Positions 49,475-58,794 of a DNA stretch of 64,000 nt are shown in pieces. Within the stretch, counting starts at the first letter, position 1, and each line of letters begins with the position of its first letter. A model generated the notes under the pieces. The model saw nothing but the letters and a program-made list of their open reading frames with translations. It was not told the origin of the DNA and searched no databases. Made by a program: the position numbers and the translations under genes. Origin of the DNA: Anaerobiospirillum thomasii (GTDB lineage Bacteria > Pseudomonadota > Gammaproteobacteria > Enterobacterales > Succinivibrionaceae); contig NZ_UAPU01000005.1 in the NCBI RefSeq assembly GCF_900445255.1, positions 1 through 64,000 of the forward strand, read 5' to 3'.

Positions 49475-51217
49475 GGTTCTTCCCTGAAATTGGGGGTTGA
49501 CCCAAGATCGCAAACGGTATCTATGGTCTTAAGCACAAGAATGCTTAAGACCCGGCCAAATTGTCAATGCAAAAACTGTCCGTCAATGACGAGCCCTTAC
49601 GGGTTGGCTTTGCCAATCATTGACTGTCAGTCTTTTGCATTTGCTAAAGCTTTATGAAAAATCCCAAAGATTTTTCCCTTGAGATTAATTTTTATATTTC
49701 AGATAAAATAAGGGCCCTGACAACAACTTTACCCGACCAAAGGAAAGAATATGACAGAGCCTAGTGCTATTATAATAAATTCCTACACTGCTGCCAATAC
49801 AGAAACAAATGAAACTTTAATCAAAGCCAGTGCTAATGAATTAATGCACTGTAAGTTTGAACACGGCGTTCTCAATATGTACCCGGGTTGTGTAATGTCT
49901 GGTGAGCCTGAAATAGATGCTACGGCAATGACTGTTACCTATCATCTTGGCTATACGCTTTGGAGAGAGGAGCTTGAACAAAATTGCCCACTCTGTGGCT
50001 GCCATAAAGTAAATATAAAGGAATGGGGAGAGCGCACAGTAAAGGATTGCACACTAGGACCATTTGCGGTTATTTTAAAGATACGCGTACCTAAGGTCAT
50101 TTGTTGTGGTTGTGATCATGCCAGGTGGCTAAAGCCAAGCTTTGTCCATCCGCATCATAGGATAACCTTACGCTTATATGGGCAGATACTGCAGCTTCTT
50201 GATTTGGGCGAGAGTCATCTAGATTTAAAGAAAATAAGCTCTATCACGGCTGTAGAGGCAGATATTGTCAGGAACATTGATAAGGCAAGGCTTATAGAGA
50301 TGTTCAAAGATATAAGTCTTGAAGACGTTAGGAACATAGCTATAGACGAGATAAGCGTTAAAAAGCACCACAAGTATATATCCGTCATCATAGATGCCGA
50401 TACCAGGCGCCTTTTGTATGCAGCCTATGGCAGAAAGAAAGATGATTTAAGGCCATTCTTTGACAGATTAAAAGAGCTTGGACTGCTTGACCAGATTGAA
50501 GGTGCAGTAATGGATGGCAACTGCGGATATCAGAATCTAGTCAAAGAGCTCTGCCCTAATGTAAAGATAGTGCTTGATTTATTCCACTGCCTGCAACAGT
50601 TTAACAGTGAAGTGGCAGATGCCATAAGGCTTGATAAAATAAAAGATTTACGCAAGGAGCTTGGCGCCATGGACGCCGGCGAGTATCAACAAAAGAAAAG
50701 TGAATACAAGAAGCGTATAAAAGATCTTAGACAGAGCAAGTGGCTGACTTACATGGGCTCAGATAAACTCAACACTCTTGAAGAGTCGCAAAAAGATCTT
50801 GTAGAAACCCTCAAACAGAATAAGAGCTTGTTTACAATATCAATTTTTGGAGACCATATCAGAGATCTATGGCATAGCGGAGGTACACCTGAACAGGTTG
50901 AAACAGCAATTAAAAACCTGTATTCACAAGCTGAAGCAACAGAAATTCCTTTACTGATAAGGTTCTGTAAGAAGCTAAAAGATTGGAGCTGTTATATTAT
51001 TCATGCGGCTACAACTGGCTTAAACACCAGTATTTTAGAGGGATGCAATGCTAAATTTAAAACCATTAAAAGGGTAGCATACGGTTTTAGAGATATAGGG
51101 TACTATATATTGAAAATGCATCAGGCTCTGTCTCGAGATAGAAAATCAACACTCAAAGCTGCCGTAGTTTCAGAGCCTGTTGAAAATAATGTCAACCCCC
51201 AAATTTAGGGATGAGTC
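49475..51217. mobile_element. ISL3-family element inside istA
   Basis: 1743 bp. Imperfect 27-bp inverted ends share the block TTGGGGGTTGAC, and the flanks are the 8-bp direct repeat TTTATACG (49467-49474, 51218-51225). ISL3 elements make 8-bp duplications. Removing the element and one repeat restores istA exactly. Confidence 0.93.
49751..51208 (+). CDS. ISL3-family transposase
   Basis: 485 aa. Zinc-binding N-terminus (CPLCGCHKVNIKEWG ... CCGCDHARWL), HTH region, then a DDE domain beginning VRNIAIDEISVKKHHKYISV, with VMDGNCGYQNLVKEL and VLDLFHCLQQFN, and a late Glu in NTSILEGCNAKFKTIKRVAY. Complete and apparently functional. AAGGAAAG site upstream. Confidence 0.92.
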   Translation: MTEPSAIIINSYTAANTETNETLIKASANELMHCKFEHGVLNMYPGCVMSGEPEIDATAMTVTYHLGYTLWREELEQNCPLCGCHKVNIKEWGERTVKDCTLGPFAVILKIRVPKVICCGCDHARWLKPSFVHPHHRITLRLYGQILQLLDLGESHLDLKKISSITAVEADIVRNIDKARLIEMFKDISLEDVRNIAIDEISVKKHHKYISVIIDADTRRLLYAAYGRKKDDLRPFFDRLKELGLLDQIEGAVMDGNCGYQNLVKELCPNVKIVLDLFHCLQQFNSEVADAIRLDKIKDLRKELGAMDAGEYQQKKSEYKKRIKDLRQSKWLTYMGSDKLNTLEESQKDLVETLKQNKSLFTISIFGDHIRDLWHSGGTPEQVETAIKNLYSQAEATEIPLLIRFCKKLKDWSCYIIHAATTGLNTSILEGCNAKFKTIKRVAYGFRDIGYYILKMHQALSRDRKSTLKAAVVSEPVENNVNPQI

Positions 51218-52953
51218 TTTATACGCTTCTAACCCATACAACCCCTCGGAAAAGTCATGCGTAGAGGCTGTTGTTGGCATGATAGAGCGCAATGTTCTGC
51301 CTAGAATGGAGTATGATCCTACACTCTCTCTGGAAGCGCTTAATGCAAGGCTTATGGCTCTGATCAATGAGCATATTAATAACGCACCTTACAGCTCTGT
51401 TATTAAAAAGAGCAGGTTTGAGCTATATAACACTTATGAGATTGTAAAAGCCAGAGAGCTTACTGGCACAATCCCTTCATTTTACAGGCACTTTTACAGC
51501 CTTAAAGTTAATAGCAACTATCGTGTTGTTATTGAAGGAAAAACATATTCTGTACCATATAATTTTGCTGGCCAATTTGTAGCTGCTGATATTTATAAAA
51601 ACATTGTTCGCATTTATAACGATAAAGAGGTTATTGCCACCCATCCAATTGTTACTGATGTCAGTGACTCTGTTAAGCTTGAACATATGCCTGAGGCGCA
51701 TAGAGCCGTGGCTACGAGCAGGATTGAATATCCAGACGCACAAAGCATATTAGAAAAGGCTACATCCATAAGTGAAATGGCTTTTAGATTTTGCAAATAT
51801 ACTCTTGAAAAGAAGGACTTCAAAGACGCAAAGAAAGGCTGTATCCGGATCATTAATAAATATACCTGCCGCAATCACCCACCCAAAGAGTATCTTGATG
51901 AGGCTATTAACAGAATGTTTATGACCACGGAAAACTATTGGAACAGCAATACCGTAATGACCATTCTTGAGGAAATTAAAGGGGAGATGATCGCTACAGG
52001 TAAACTGTCATATCAGTCAGATTTAAGCTTTGTATCTAATCCAGAATTTGCCAACCTAAGACGCTCGCAAGGCAATATGGGAGAGACAAGCATTGCCAGT
52101 GATGAGTCCAATAGCAGTACCACTAAAAACGACGTGACAAGCAGTACTGCTGTAACCAATAGTGAAACAGATGATGCCAAAAAGATAAGATCTGCAAATT
52201 CACTATGCGATAACTATAGTTTACAATAATGGAGGCCTACATATGAAACCTTTATTTGATAACCAGGCAGATCTTCTTGTTAAAATTAGAAAACTCAGAT
52301 TGGTAGGCTTTGCATTAGAACTAGAAAATCAGTTTAATAACAATATAATTTATGATTCAATGCCCATTGAAGAACGTTTAGCTTTATGTGTTGATGCTCA
52401 AGAGAATTACGCAAAAAATAAACGCTGCGAGGGGCTTATTAAAAAAGCTAAGTTTAAAGACAATCTTAAAATGACTGACCTAACCAAAACTAGAGAGTAT
52501 GGTATTTCAGATCAAGTCTTAGCAACACTAACCTCATTGCGCTGGATCAATACCAAGACCAATATAATTGTGTATGGAGCTTGTGGGGTTGGCAAAACCG
52601 CTCTTATTAATGCAATTGGCTATAATTGTTGCAACAATGGCCACTCTGTAAGGTATTTTAGGGCACTTGTCTATGACATATGAGTATGACCAATTATAGC
52701 TAAATCAGTTTGTCATACTTATTTTTATTGTGTCAGCTATTTTTTCATACATTATTTTTATCTACATGCATGTGATCTGAAAATTTGGAATAGAGTGTGC
52801 ACAAAGATCAGGGTTGCATATGCTTACCTGTGCTCTTTGTTTTTATGTGATTTATAATTAAAATTAGGTGGGTTTCTTATAGAGTTAGATTTTATAAGGG
52901 CTACAGCTGCACTGTTTTGGACGACATCAGCTGTAGCCTGCTCAAAAAGCAGT

Positions 52954-53931
52954 ATGATTATATCACAACTTTGTCATCAAAACTCACACAATAAAATAGA
53001 TAAAGAACAAATTATTCCCGCTTCATTTGCACGCTTTTCTGATAGAGCCACGCTTGTTGACGGTCAGACCGACTTTAAGGCCAGGGTTATTGACTGCACC
53101 ATAGGTGAGGCTCAAAGAGACAAGGCTGTATGTCCTTACTGTGGCCATCCTTTAAATTTCTTTGGTTATCACTACAAAGCCTTTAAAGATGAGCTTAACG
53201 AGTGTCTTTATGCTGTCATGGATAGCAACAACGTCTATTACCTAAAGTGCAACAGAATGCAGTGCACCAACCATGACTGCAGAGGTAAAACAAGATTAAG
53301 AATATCCAAAACTCAGGATAGTAACCAACCTGATGAAAGTAAGGAGCAGGATGGTACACAGGTGCAGTGTGGGCATGCTAAAGCAACTGATAACAAAAAA
53401 GCAAAGAAAAAGAAGCCAATAGTACTTGTCGCTCATACTCAGAAGCACAGGCCTACACATTTGGTTTTAAGCCCTATATCTTTTCCATTTACATCTTTGT
53501 CATTAGATACTGTAGAGGCTTTGATAATATTAAAAAATGATAATGACATTAAAGCTGTCTATCGGCATATCAGAAAGTGTTTGCAGCTTGAGAAAAATGC
53601 GGTCAACGATGAGAGAGTACAGAGCATAGCGCTGTATCTACAAGCGCTTTTGCTCGAGCCTACAGCCAAATTGATATTCAAAGTGTATAACAACATATCA
53701 AGGATGCTTAACTCAGGCTTAAGTGCGCAAAAGGAGCATGATAAATCGCAAAAGGCTGGCGGTGTTAAAGAAAGCTCTGATTTTGTTCCTGAAGATTGCA
53801 GTGATTTTTTAAAACAGCATACATCTGCAGCCTACAGGCTGCAGGCCCTGCTCACCCACCATTTTCCTAATGTATCAACACATCTGTTATGGCTAGAAGG
53901 ACTGTTAGATATGAAAATAGACTCATCCTAA
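52954..53931 (+). CDS. DUF6431-like zinc-finger protein of the transposon
   Basis: 325 aa. Zinc site CPYCGHPLNFFGYHY with a partner CNRMQCTNHDC, a Lys-rich linker, then QKHRPTHLVLSPISFPFTSL, the order I remember from DUF6431 proteins encoded in front of integrase-type transposases. Probably a DNA-end or target-binding subunit. The start codon is uncertain. Confidence 0.62.
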   Translation: MIISQLCHQNSHNKIDKEQIIPASFARFSDRATLVDGQTDFKARVIDCTIGEAQRDKAVCPYCGHPLNFFGYHYKAFKDELNECLYAVMDSNNVYYLKCNRMQCTNHDCRGKTRLRISKTQDSNQPDESKEQDGTQVQCGHAKATDNKKAKKKKPIVLVAHTQKHRPTHLVLSPISFPFTSLSLDTVEALIILKNDNDIKAVYRHIRKCLQLEKNAVNDERVQSIALYLQALLLEPTAKLIFKVYNNISRMLNSGLSAQKEHDKSQKAGGVKESSDFVPEDCSDFLKQHTSAAYRLQALLTHHFPNVSTHLLWLEGLLDMKIDSS

Positions 53932-53966
53932 GGCAAGAGCCTACTTTTTAAAGGGAGGGGTCTGTT

Positions 53967-55520
53967 ATGACCATAAGAAAGAAAAAATATATTGTCGATT
54001 TAGACGCCAGATTACGCATTCTGTCAGCGCTTATCATTGCCAAAAATACAGGATGCACTGACGGCACTACCTTTACTGCCATGATAAAAATGGCAGCTGC
54101 GAATGCAGGATGCTCGGTCAGGACATTGCAGCGTTGGCTGGAGCGATACATTAATAATGGTAAAGATATTCAGGCTTTAAAGCCATCCTATAAAGGCTCA
54201 GAGCCAAAGGCAAAGACCAATAGGCTCTTTGACGCTGCTATTAAGATTGTCATTGCATATCGCAAAGAAAATATGACTTTAACTGTGCCTCAGCTTTTAC
54301 GTGTAGTTGAAAGTGAGTTCCCTGATTTTGTCGGTTTGCTAAAACGCTCTACAGTGCAGTTATATCTCAAGCGCAACAACTGCAACAGAACACAGATTAA
54401 AAAGGACACCTGCGATTACAGAGAGATTTATCTGCGCTACCGCAAAAAGCATGTGCTTGATTCTGTGCAGTGTGACGTAAAGGAGCTGCCTAAAGGTCTG
54501 ATTACAGACGACAGTGGTATCAGCTGCAATGCCTATATACAGCTCTGCGTGGACAATCACTCAAGAAAAATCATTTCATTTGCTGTGTCGACAGAGCAGA
54601 AGGTACAGCTGGTGACAGACTCAATTAAATCACTGGTCTGCAATCTGGGTATACCTAAAACACTGGTTCTGGACAATGGCTCTATATATCGCAGCAAAAT
54701 ACTGGCCAGAGCTGCTTATCTGCTTGATATGAAGCTGCATTACTGCCGTCCATATGCAGCAGAGTCCAAGGGTATGGTTGAGAGAGTAAATCTGGATCTT
54801 AATGAAATTGAGAATGACATTAAACATCTGAAAAACATAAGTATTGAAGGTCTCAGGGAGATTGTGGAGATATGGGTTAATGAGCATAACAACAGATCAC
54901 ACTCAACCCTGGACAACAAGACGCCAAATCAGGTGTTTGATGCAGACACGTTTCCAAGGCGCTTTACTACTCCTGACATCATCAATACTGCTTTTAGAAT
55001 TACTAAAACACGCGTTATAGGCAAGGACGGTACTGTGAGTATCAATAACATAAGCTATAAAGCTATTGTGGATTCCTCTAAAGGTATTTATGTCAATGAC
55101 TCTGCAGAATTCATGATAGATGAAAAAGGCATTGTTTATCAGGTCCTGGATGTTAAAGATATAAGAGTCATTGAGCCTTTAAATCTCAAGAGCTGCCCTC
55201 AGCCAGATTATAAAACAGATACAGATAATAAGGCACCTGCAGACAATGCCTGTGACAAACCTGCAAAGACTGGAGGTAAAGGACAGGGACATAAACAGCG
55301 CCCTGATGAGGTCAACACATGCCCACCCCGCTACTGTATGGCTCTGTCACGAGACAAAGCCAGACGGGATGGCACCTATACTACTGAGGATGAGTTTGTC
55401 CGAGATTTTAACAGTAAGTTTTATAAGAGCACTGAGAGCAGAAATATGGCAAGAGGCCCAGAGGTGGCATCTCCATATGCTGTTCAAAGCAAAATCAACA
55501 ATGATAACAACACTTTATAG
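53967..55520 (+). CDS. rve-family DDE transposase (TniA/Mu-like)
   Basis: 517 aa with a GGGAGGG site. HTH region (CSVRTLQRWLERYINNG), then the retroviral-integrase fold: Asp in SVQCDVKELP, Asp in TLVLDNGSIYRSK, Glu in SKGMVERVNLDLNEI. A Mu-type beta barrel follows (NTAFRITKTRVIGKDG), with a charged C-terminal tail likely to contact the ATPase. Confidence 0.9.
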   Translation: MTIRKKKYIVDLDARLRILSALIIAKNTGCTDGTTFTAMIKMAAANAGCSVRTLQRWLERYINNGKDIQALKPSYKGSEPKAKTNRLFDAAIKIVIAYRKENMTLTVPQLLRVVESEFPDFVGLLKRSTVQLYLKRNNCNRTQIKKDTCDYREIYLRYRKKHVLDSVQCDVKELPKGLITDDSGISCNAYIQLCVDNHSRKIISFAVSTEQKVQLVTDSIKSLVCNLGIPKTLVLDNGSIYRSKILARAAYLLDMKLHYCRPYAAESKGMVERVNLDLNEIENDIKHLKNISIEGLREIVEIWVNEHNNRSHSTLDNKTPNQVFDADTFPRRFTTPDIINTAFRITKTRVIGKDGTVSINNISYKAIVDSSKGIYVNDSAEFMIDEKGIVYQVLDVKDIRVIEPLNLKSCPQPDYKTDTDNKAPADNACDKPAKTGGKGQGHKQRPDEVNTCPPRYCMALSRDKARRDGTYTTEDEFVRDFNSKFYKSTESRNMARGPEVASPYAVQSKINNDNNTL

Positions 55521-55530
55521 GATATAAATT

Positions 55531-56385
55531 ATGTACGAGAATCTGCCAAACCTGGATTTTAAGGCTTTTTTCAATATGTCATCTACCCCATTTACGCAGA
55601 ATATACCTGTCGAGGCCCTCTATCAGTCAGAGCAGTTTCTAGACAGCATGGGGCGTCTGCTCTATGCTGCCAAAAACAAGCAGTTTGCTGTACTTACAGC
55701 AGCCCCTGGCTGTGGTAAAAGTACTCTGCTAAGAGCTCTTAGTGCCGAACTTGATGATGACAAGTACACTATTCTCTATGTATCTGACAGTAATCTCTCT
55801 GCCCGCTGGCTCTATGCAATACCTCTGACAAAAATGGGCTATGAAGCCAAGTTCCATACCAAAGATGCACGTATACAGCTCCAGGATATGCTCTATAAGG
55901 AAATGGAGGTCAAGGGCAAGAATGTAGTCATAATTGTAGATGAGGCTCACCTGGTAGATCATCACAATAATCGTAGCACTCTGCAGGAAATTAGATTTAT
56001 GCTCAATTGCGAATTTGATTCTGGCAATCCTCTGAGTCTAATCCTCTCTGGCCAGAACGAGTTATGGGACTTGATAGCACATAAAGATCATAAGGCTATT
56101 ATTCAGCGCATAGATCAGATCTGCAAGATTCCGGCTCTGGATAACTGGCAGGTTGCTCAGTACATAGAGACACATCTCAAATATGCAGGAACCGATGACA
56201 CCATAATTTCATCGGCCGCTATAGAGATGATAAGTAACGCCTCAGCTGGCGTGCCTAGAGTTATCAACAAAATCTGCACACATTCTCTGATCTATGCAGC
56301 TAAATGCAGACAGTCTGTGATCAATGAAGATCTTGTTAGAGCTGTCATTGAAAGAGAACTGCCACCAAACATGTGTTTGGGATAA
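55531..56385 (+). CDS. ExeA/TniB-like AAA ATPase of the transposon
   Basis: 284 aa. Walker A AAPGCGKST near residues 62-70, Walker B NVVIIVDEAHLVD near 130-142, and sensor region LILSGQNELWDL. Such ATPases act as target selectors for rve transposases (TniB, TnsC, MuB class). Ten bases after the transposase gene. Confidence 0.9.
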   Translation: MYENLPNLDFKAFFNMSSTPFTQNIPVEALYQSEQFLDSMGRLLYAAKNKQFAVLTAAPGCGKSTLLRALSAELDDDKYTILYVSDSNLSARWLYAIPLTKMGYEAKFHTKDARIQLQDMLYKEMEVKGKNVVIIVDEAHLVDHHNNRSTLQEIRFMLNCEFDSGNPLSLILSGQNELWDLIAHKDHKAIIQRIDQICKIPALDNWQVAQYIETHLKYAGTDDTIISSAAIEMISNASAGVPRVINKICTHSLIYAAKCRQSVINEDLVRAVIERELPPNMCLG

Positions 56386-57077
56386 AGAAGATAATACAAG
56401 AAGGATAATACACGAAAATGGTCCCTATATGGGATCATTTTTTTTATGTGCTATTTGAGGTTATTTAATACAATTAGAACAAAATGCTTTAAAGGCATGA
56501 CAAAATGACTTAGCTAAAATGCGTCATTCTCATTTAGCAGTGACAGCACTAGATTTTTTTGATTTATTAGTTGAAATGCCAATACCCGCCAGACAGAAAT
56601 TTAAAGAAAATCTAAAGAAAACAAATGTTTTAATTCTGGATGATTTTGCATTAAAGCCAATGGAGGAAGATCACCGGTTAGAGCTATTTTCTGTTATTGA
56701 CGATAGACAACGTCTAGGATCAACAATTATTTCAACCCAACTGAATCGCAACGGGCTTGAATACTCAATGGGACAAGATACAAAGGGAGAAGCAATATGT
56801 GATCGACTGTTTAACCCATGCATTGAGGTTGAGCTAAAAGGCCCTTCCAGACGGCAGGAGATGTCAAACGTAATATAAAATAAAACAAATGTAATAAAAA
56901 AATGGTGGGCAAAAAAACCTGCCATTTTATTTTTTGACAACAAAAATATTGGATTGTGATTTAATTTTAAAAGATGCAAATTTAATTATATTGGACTAAT
57001 GATTAAAATTAATGAAATTTAGTTGAATGAAATCCGGAATTCTCAACTGCAGAAGAGGCCATGAAATTTCTTTTAAA

Positions 57078-57363
57078 ATGAAAGTAGAGTTCTCTAATAA
57101 GTTTTACAAAAAATTTAAAAAACTTAAAAAATCAGCCCAATTTGAAAAAAACAAGTAAGAATTTTAAAGAGGTGCTTGATTGCTTTGAGTCTAATAAATC
57201 CATTCCGTCTAAATTTATCAACCATAAGCTTAATGATGATAAATATTACAAGGATTGCTGGGAGTGTCATTTGTTACCCGATGTGCTTGTTATTTATCAG
57301 TATATAGATAACAGAGCAGTAATTCTTTTTATTAACATTGGCACACATGAACAACTTTTTTAA
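57078..57363 (+). pseudogene. YafQ-like mRNA interferase, frameshifted in an A-tract
   Basis: The ATG at 57078 opens MKVEFSNKFYKKFKKLKKSA, which stops early. The rest continues in the +1 frame from a run of seven A near 57144-57151: KTSKNFKEVLDCFESNK, then DCWECHLLPDVLVIYQY and the closing NIGTHEQLF. With six A the frame would be whole at about 94 aa, the usual YafQ length. The C-terminal RelE-fold residues (His, Asp, His) are preserved. Confidence 0.78.
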
Positions 57364-57374
57364 TTGGGTTAGAT

Positions 57375-57665
57375 ATGAAATACAGAATAGGTTGGCCTTT
57401 TTGGAAAACTGTTTATAAGCTTGGTTTCCCTATGTATTATAGGTATAAAATTTTATTTGATGTTGACTGTAAAAGATACATAGGTAGAAGCCCTGATATT
57501 AAAGGTCTTATTGCTGAATGTGACACTGTTGAAGAAGTTCAAGATGTCATTGAAAGCAATGCTAAAGATCTAGCTAATTGGGATGTTTTTAAAACTTTAA
57601 CGCCGAATGTTAAACACTCTCAAATTAACGGCTCTCAATCGCTAGGACATTTAATTCATGGGTAG
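57375..57665 (+). CDS. HicB-like antitoxin (HicB-first type), copy 4
   Basis: 96 aa. Starts MKYRIGWPFWKTVYKLGFPM, then YIGRSPDIKGLIAECDTVEE, the short HicB form without HTH. Shares its start with the gene at 57857. Its end overlaps the next ATG by eight bases. Not the same subfamily as the three prophage HicBs. Confidence 0.75.
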   Translation: MKYRIGWPFWKTVYKLGFPMYYRYKILFDVDCKRYIGRSPDIKGLIAECDTVEEVQDVIESNAKDLANWDVFKTLTPNVKHSQINGSQSLGHLIHG

Positions 57666-57852
57666 TGGTTATTATAATGATATTATTAAAATCTTAAAAA
57701 GGCATGGATTTAGATATATTGATAACTTAAAAGGATCTCATTAGTTATGGGCGCACAAAGACGGTAGGAGAGCTCATGTTCCTTACTCAACTAAATCCAA
57801 ATTTACAGCTCAATCTGTATTAAAACAAGCAAATATAAAAGAGAAGCTTTAG
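57658..57852 (+). pseudogene. HicA toxin gene with a nonsense codon, copy 4
   Basis: 64 codons: MGSGYYNDIIKILKRHGFRY, IDNLKGSH, then TAG (57742-57744), then LWAHKDGRRAHVPYSTKSKF and a normal end. The stop falls exactly where HicA reads SHELW, so GAG to TAG is the likely change. It truncates the toxin right after its catalytic His. Confidence 0.85.
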
Positions 57853-57856
57853 TTAA

Positions 57857-58126
57857 ATGAAATACAGAATAGGTTGGCCAGGGTGGAGACTTATCTATAA
57901 ATTAACCAACTGCACCCTTGAATATAGGTACGATATATATAAAAGTAAAGAAAGCGGTGATTTCTTAGCAGATAGCCCTGATATTAAAGGGCTGTTTGTT
58001 GAATGTAAAACCTTAGACGAGTTGCTAGAGTTAACGCCACAACTGGCTCAAGAGTTAGTTGCAGATATGCTTTACGAAGATAGGCAGATAAAACTTGTCG
58101 CTATTTCTCCAATAGGTATAGTTTGA
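57857..58126 (+). CDS. HicB-like antitoxin (HicB-first type), copy 5
   Basis: 89 aa. MKYRIGWPGWRLIYKLTNCT, then FLADSPDIKGLFVECKTLDE. Four bases after the copy-4 toxin remnant and a close paralogue of copy 4. Its TGA overlaps the next ATG (TGATG type). Confidence 0.75.
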   Translation: MKYRIGWPGWRLIYKLTNCTLEYRYDIYKSKESGDFLADSPDIKGLFVECKTLDELLELTPQLAQELVADMLYEDRQIKLVAISPIGIV

Positions 58127-58332
58127 TGGGTTCTTCTTATCTTAATGATGTCGTTGCTTTACTTTTAAAAAATGGCTTTGAGCAGATAAAAGATGGTGAT
58201 GCTATTGTAAGCTCTTATTTCCCATCTAAAGATATGACAGATAAAATACGTAAGGCAATTGATGAGGCCTATGCTAGCCCAAAATTTCAGGGAAGAGACG
58301 CAGATTTTAGGCAGTTATATACAAAGCTATAG
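58126..58332 (+). pseudogene. HicA toxin start fused to a duplicated antitoxin fragment
   Basis: Codons 1-22 (MGSSYLNDVVALLLKNGFEQ IK) are a HicA N-terminus like copy 4. From KDGDAIVSSYFPSKDMTDK to IDEAYAS the DNA is nearly identical to 48307-48394 in the split antitoxin gene. It then runs into CCAAAATTTCAGGGAAGAG, an ISL3-end remnant. The HicA core and catalytic His are missing, so it is not a working toxin. Confidence 0.82.
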
Positions 58333-58494
58333 ATCAAAAGTGGCCAATTCACATATATAAATATCATTAAATATATTTAAATCAATGGTTTATTCATAGT
58401 GGGAATTCTTATCTAATATAAAACTTGCACATTTTTGCAAAAGCATATAAAACTTATAGCTTTAATAAAGATAAGATTTGTTCGGAGATCGTAT

Positions 58495-58794
58495 ATGAAT
58501 ATAGTGCATGATGAGCAGAAGATGCAGTTTAGCTGTGTAGTAGATGGTTTTGAATGTGTGGTTGGTTATGAGCTGCATGGCCATATCTTTGATGTGGTTA
58601 AAACCTTTGTGCCAAAAGAGGTTGGTGGCAGAGGTATTGCCGGAGCTCTGGTCAAGGCTGCTTATGACTATGGCAAAGAGCAGGATTATGAGCTTGTAGC
58701 CACCTGCTCTTATGCTGTCGTCTGGCTTGAGCGTCATAAGGAATATCAGGGCAGAGCCAGCGACAATTATGTTGAAGGTGCCTGCAGAATCTAA
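58495..58794 (+). CDS. GNAT-like N-acetyltransferase, YjdJ type
   Basis: 99 aa from the ATG at 58495 with CGGAG upstream. VKTFVPKEVGGRGIAGALVK is the acetyl-CoA-binding loop (RGxxGxL); YELVATCSYAVVWLERHKEY follows. These short acetyltransferases have no firm substrate. It converges on menE, the two stop codons overlapping by three bases. Confidence 0.85.
   Translation: MNIVHDEQKMQFSCVVDGFECVVGYELHGHIFDVVKTFVPKEVGGRGIAGALVKAAYDYGKEQDYELVATCSYAVVWLERHKEYQGRASDNYVEGACRI

Larger units (their letters stand above)
48682..52229 (+). pseudogene. istA: IstA transposase gene of IS21, split by ISL3
   Basis: 48682-49474 joined to 51226-52229 gives an intact 598-aa frame. N-terminal HTH (HRDIAKKFGVSASLVSVYKR), then the DDE core: VCIDYCGDTVPY (Asp), LHCDNAKSMV (Asp) and the Glu in EKSCVEAVVGMIER, whose coding is interrupted just upstream by ISL3. 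A Mu-type C-terminal domain and a Ser/Thr-rich tail follow. Confidence 0.9.
52709..56505. mobile_element. TniA/ExeA-type three-gene transposon inside istB
   Basis: Encodes a zinc-finger protein, an rve-type transposase and an AAA ATPase, all plus-strand. Both ends carry TTTGTCAT facing inward (52709-52716 and the complement at about 56497-56504), and TniA-class elements start TGTC. I could not find a target duplication, so limits are good to roughly 10 bp. The 250-bp leader (52710-52953) holds no gene. Confidence 0.75.
52243..56878 (+). pseudogene. istB: IstB helper ATPase gene of IS21, split by a TniA-type transposon
   Basis: The first part (52243 to about 52683) has the IstB N-terminus and Walker A GACGVGKTA, ending near YFRALVYD. 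The second (about 56503-56878) resumes with LAKMRHSHLAVTALDFFDLL and Walker B VLILDDFALKPM, and ends normally. The joint is not clean: simple joining leaves a frame change, so some bases were lost or added. IstB helps IstA choose targets. Confidence 0.82.
48423..57045. mobile_element. IS21-family element carrying two nested insertions
   Basis: Ends TGAGAATTCCAGATT (left) and the complement of TGAGAATTCCGGATT (right) form inverted repeats. Several TCCAATAT-type subterminal repeats lie inside each end, as is usual for IS21. Flanking direct repeats ACTGCA (48417-48422, 57046-57051) are the target duplication. Without its two passengers the element would be about 3.1 kb with istA and istB. The gap 48426-48681 is its left end and promoter. 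Confidence 0.9.
48213..57081 (+). pseudogene. DinJ/RelB-type antitoxin gene, split by IS21
   Basis: The first part (48213-48422) encodes MQTREQKINKVCQAVQYLSD...AYASGFVGPFETA. The rest (57052-57081) continues EEAMKFLLK and stops at 57079-57081. Joining across one ACTGCA restores a 79-aa protein. It overlaps the toxin ATG (ATGA at 57078), the standard antitoxin-toxin coupling of dinJ-yafQ. Family call is by context and size, with a C-terminus typical of toxin-binding tails. Confidence 0.75.
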
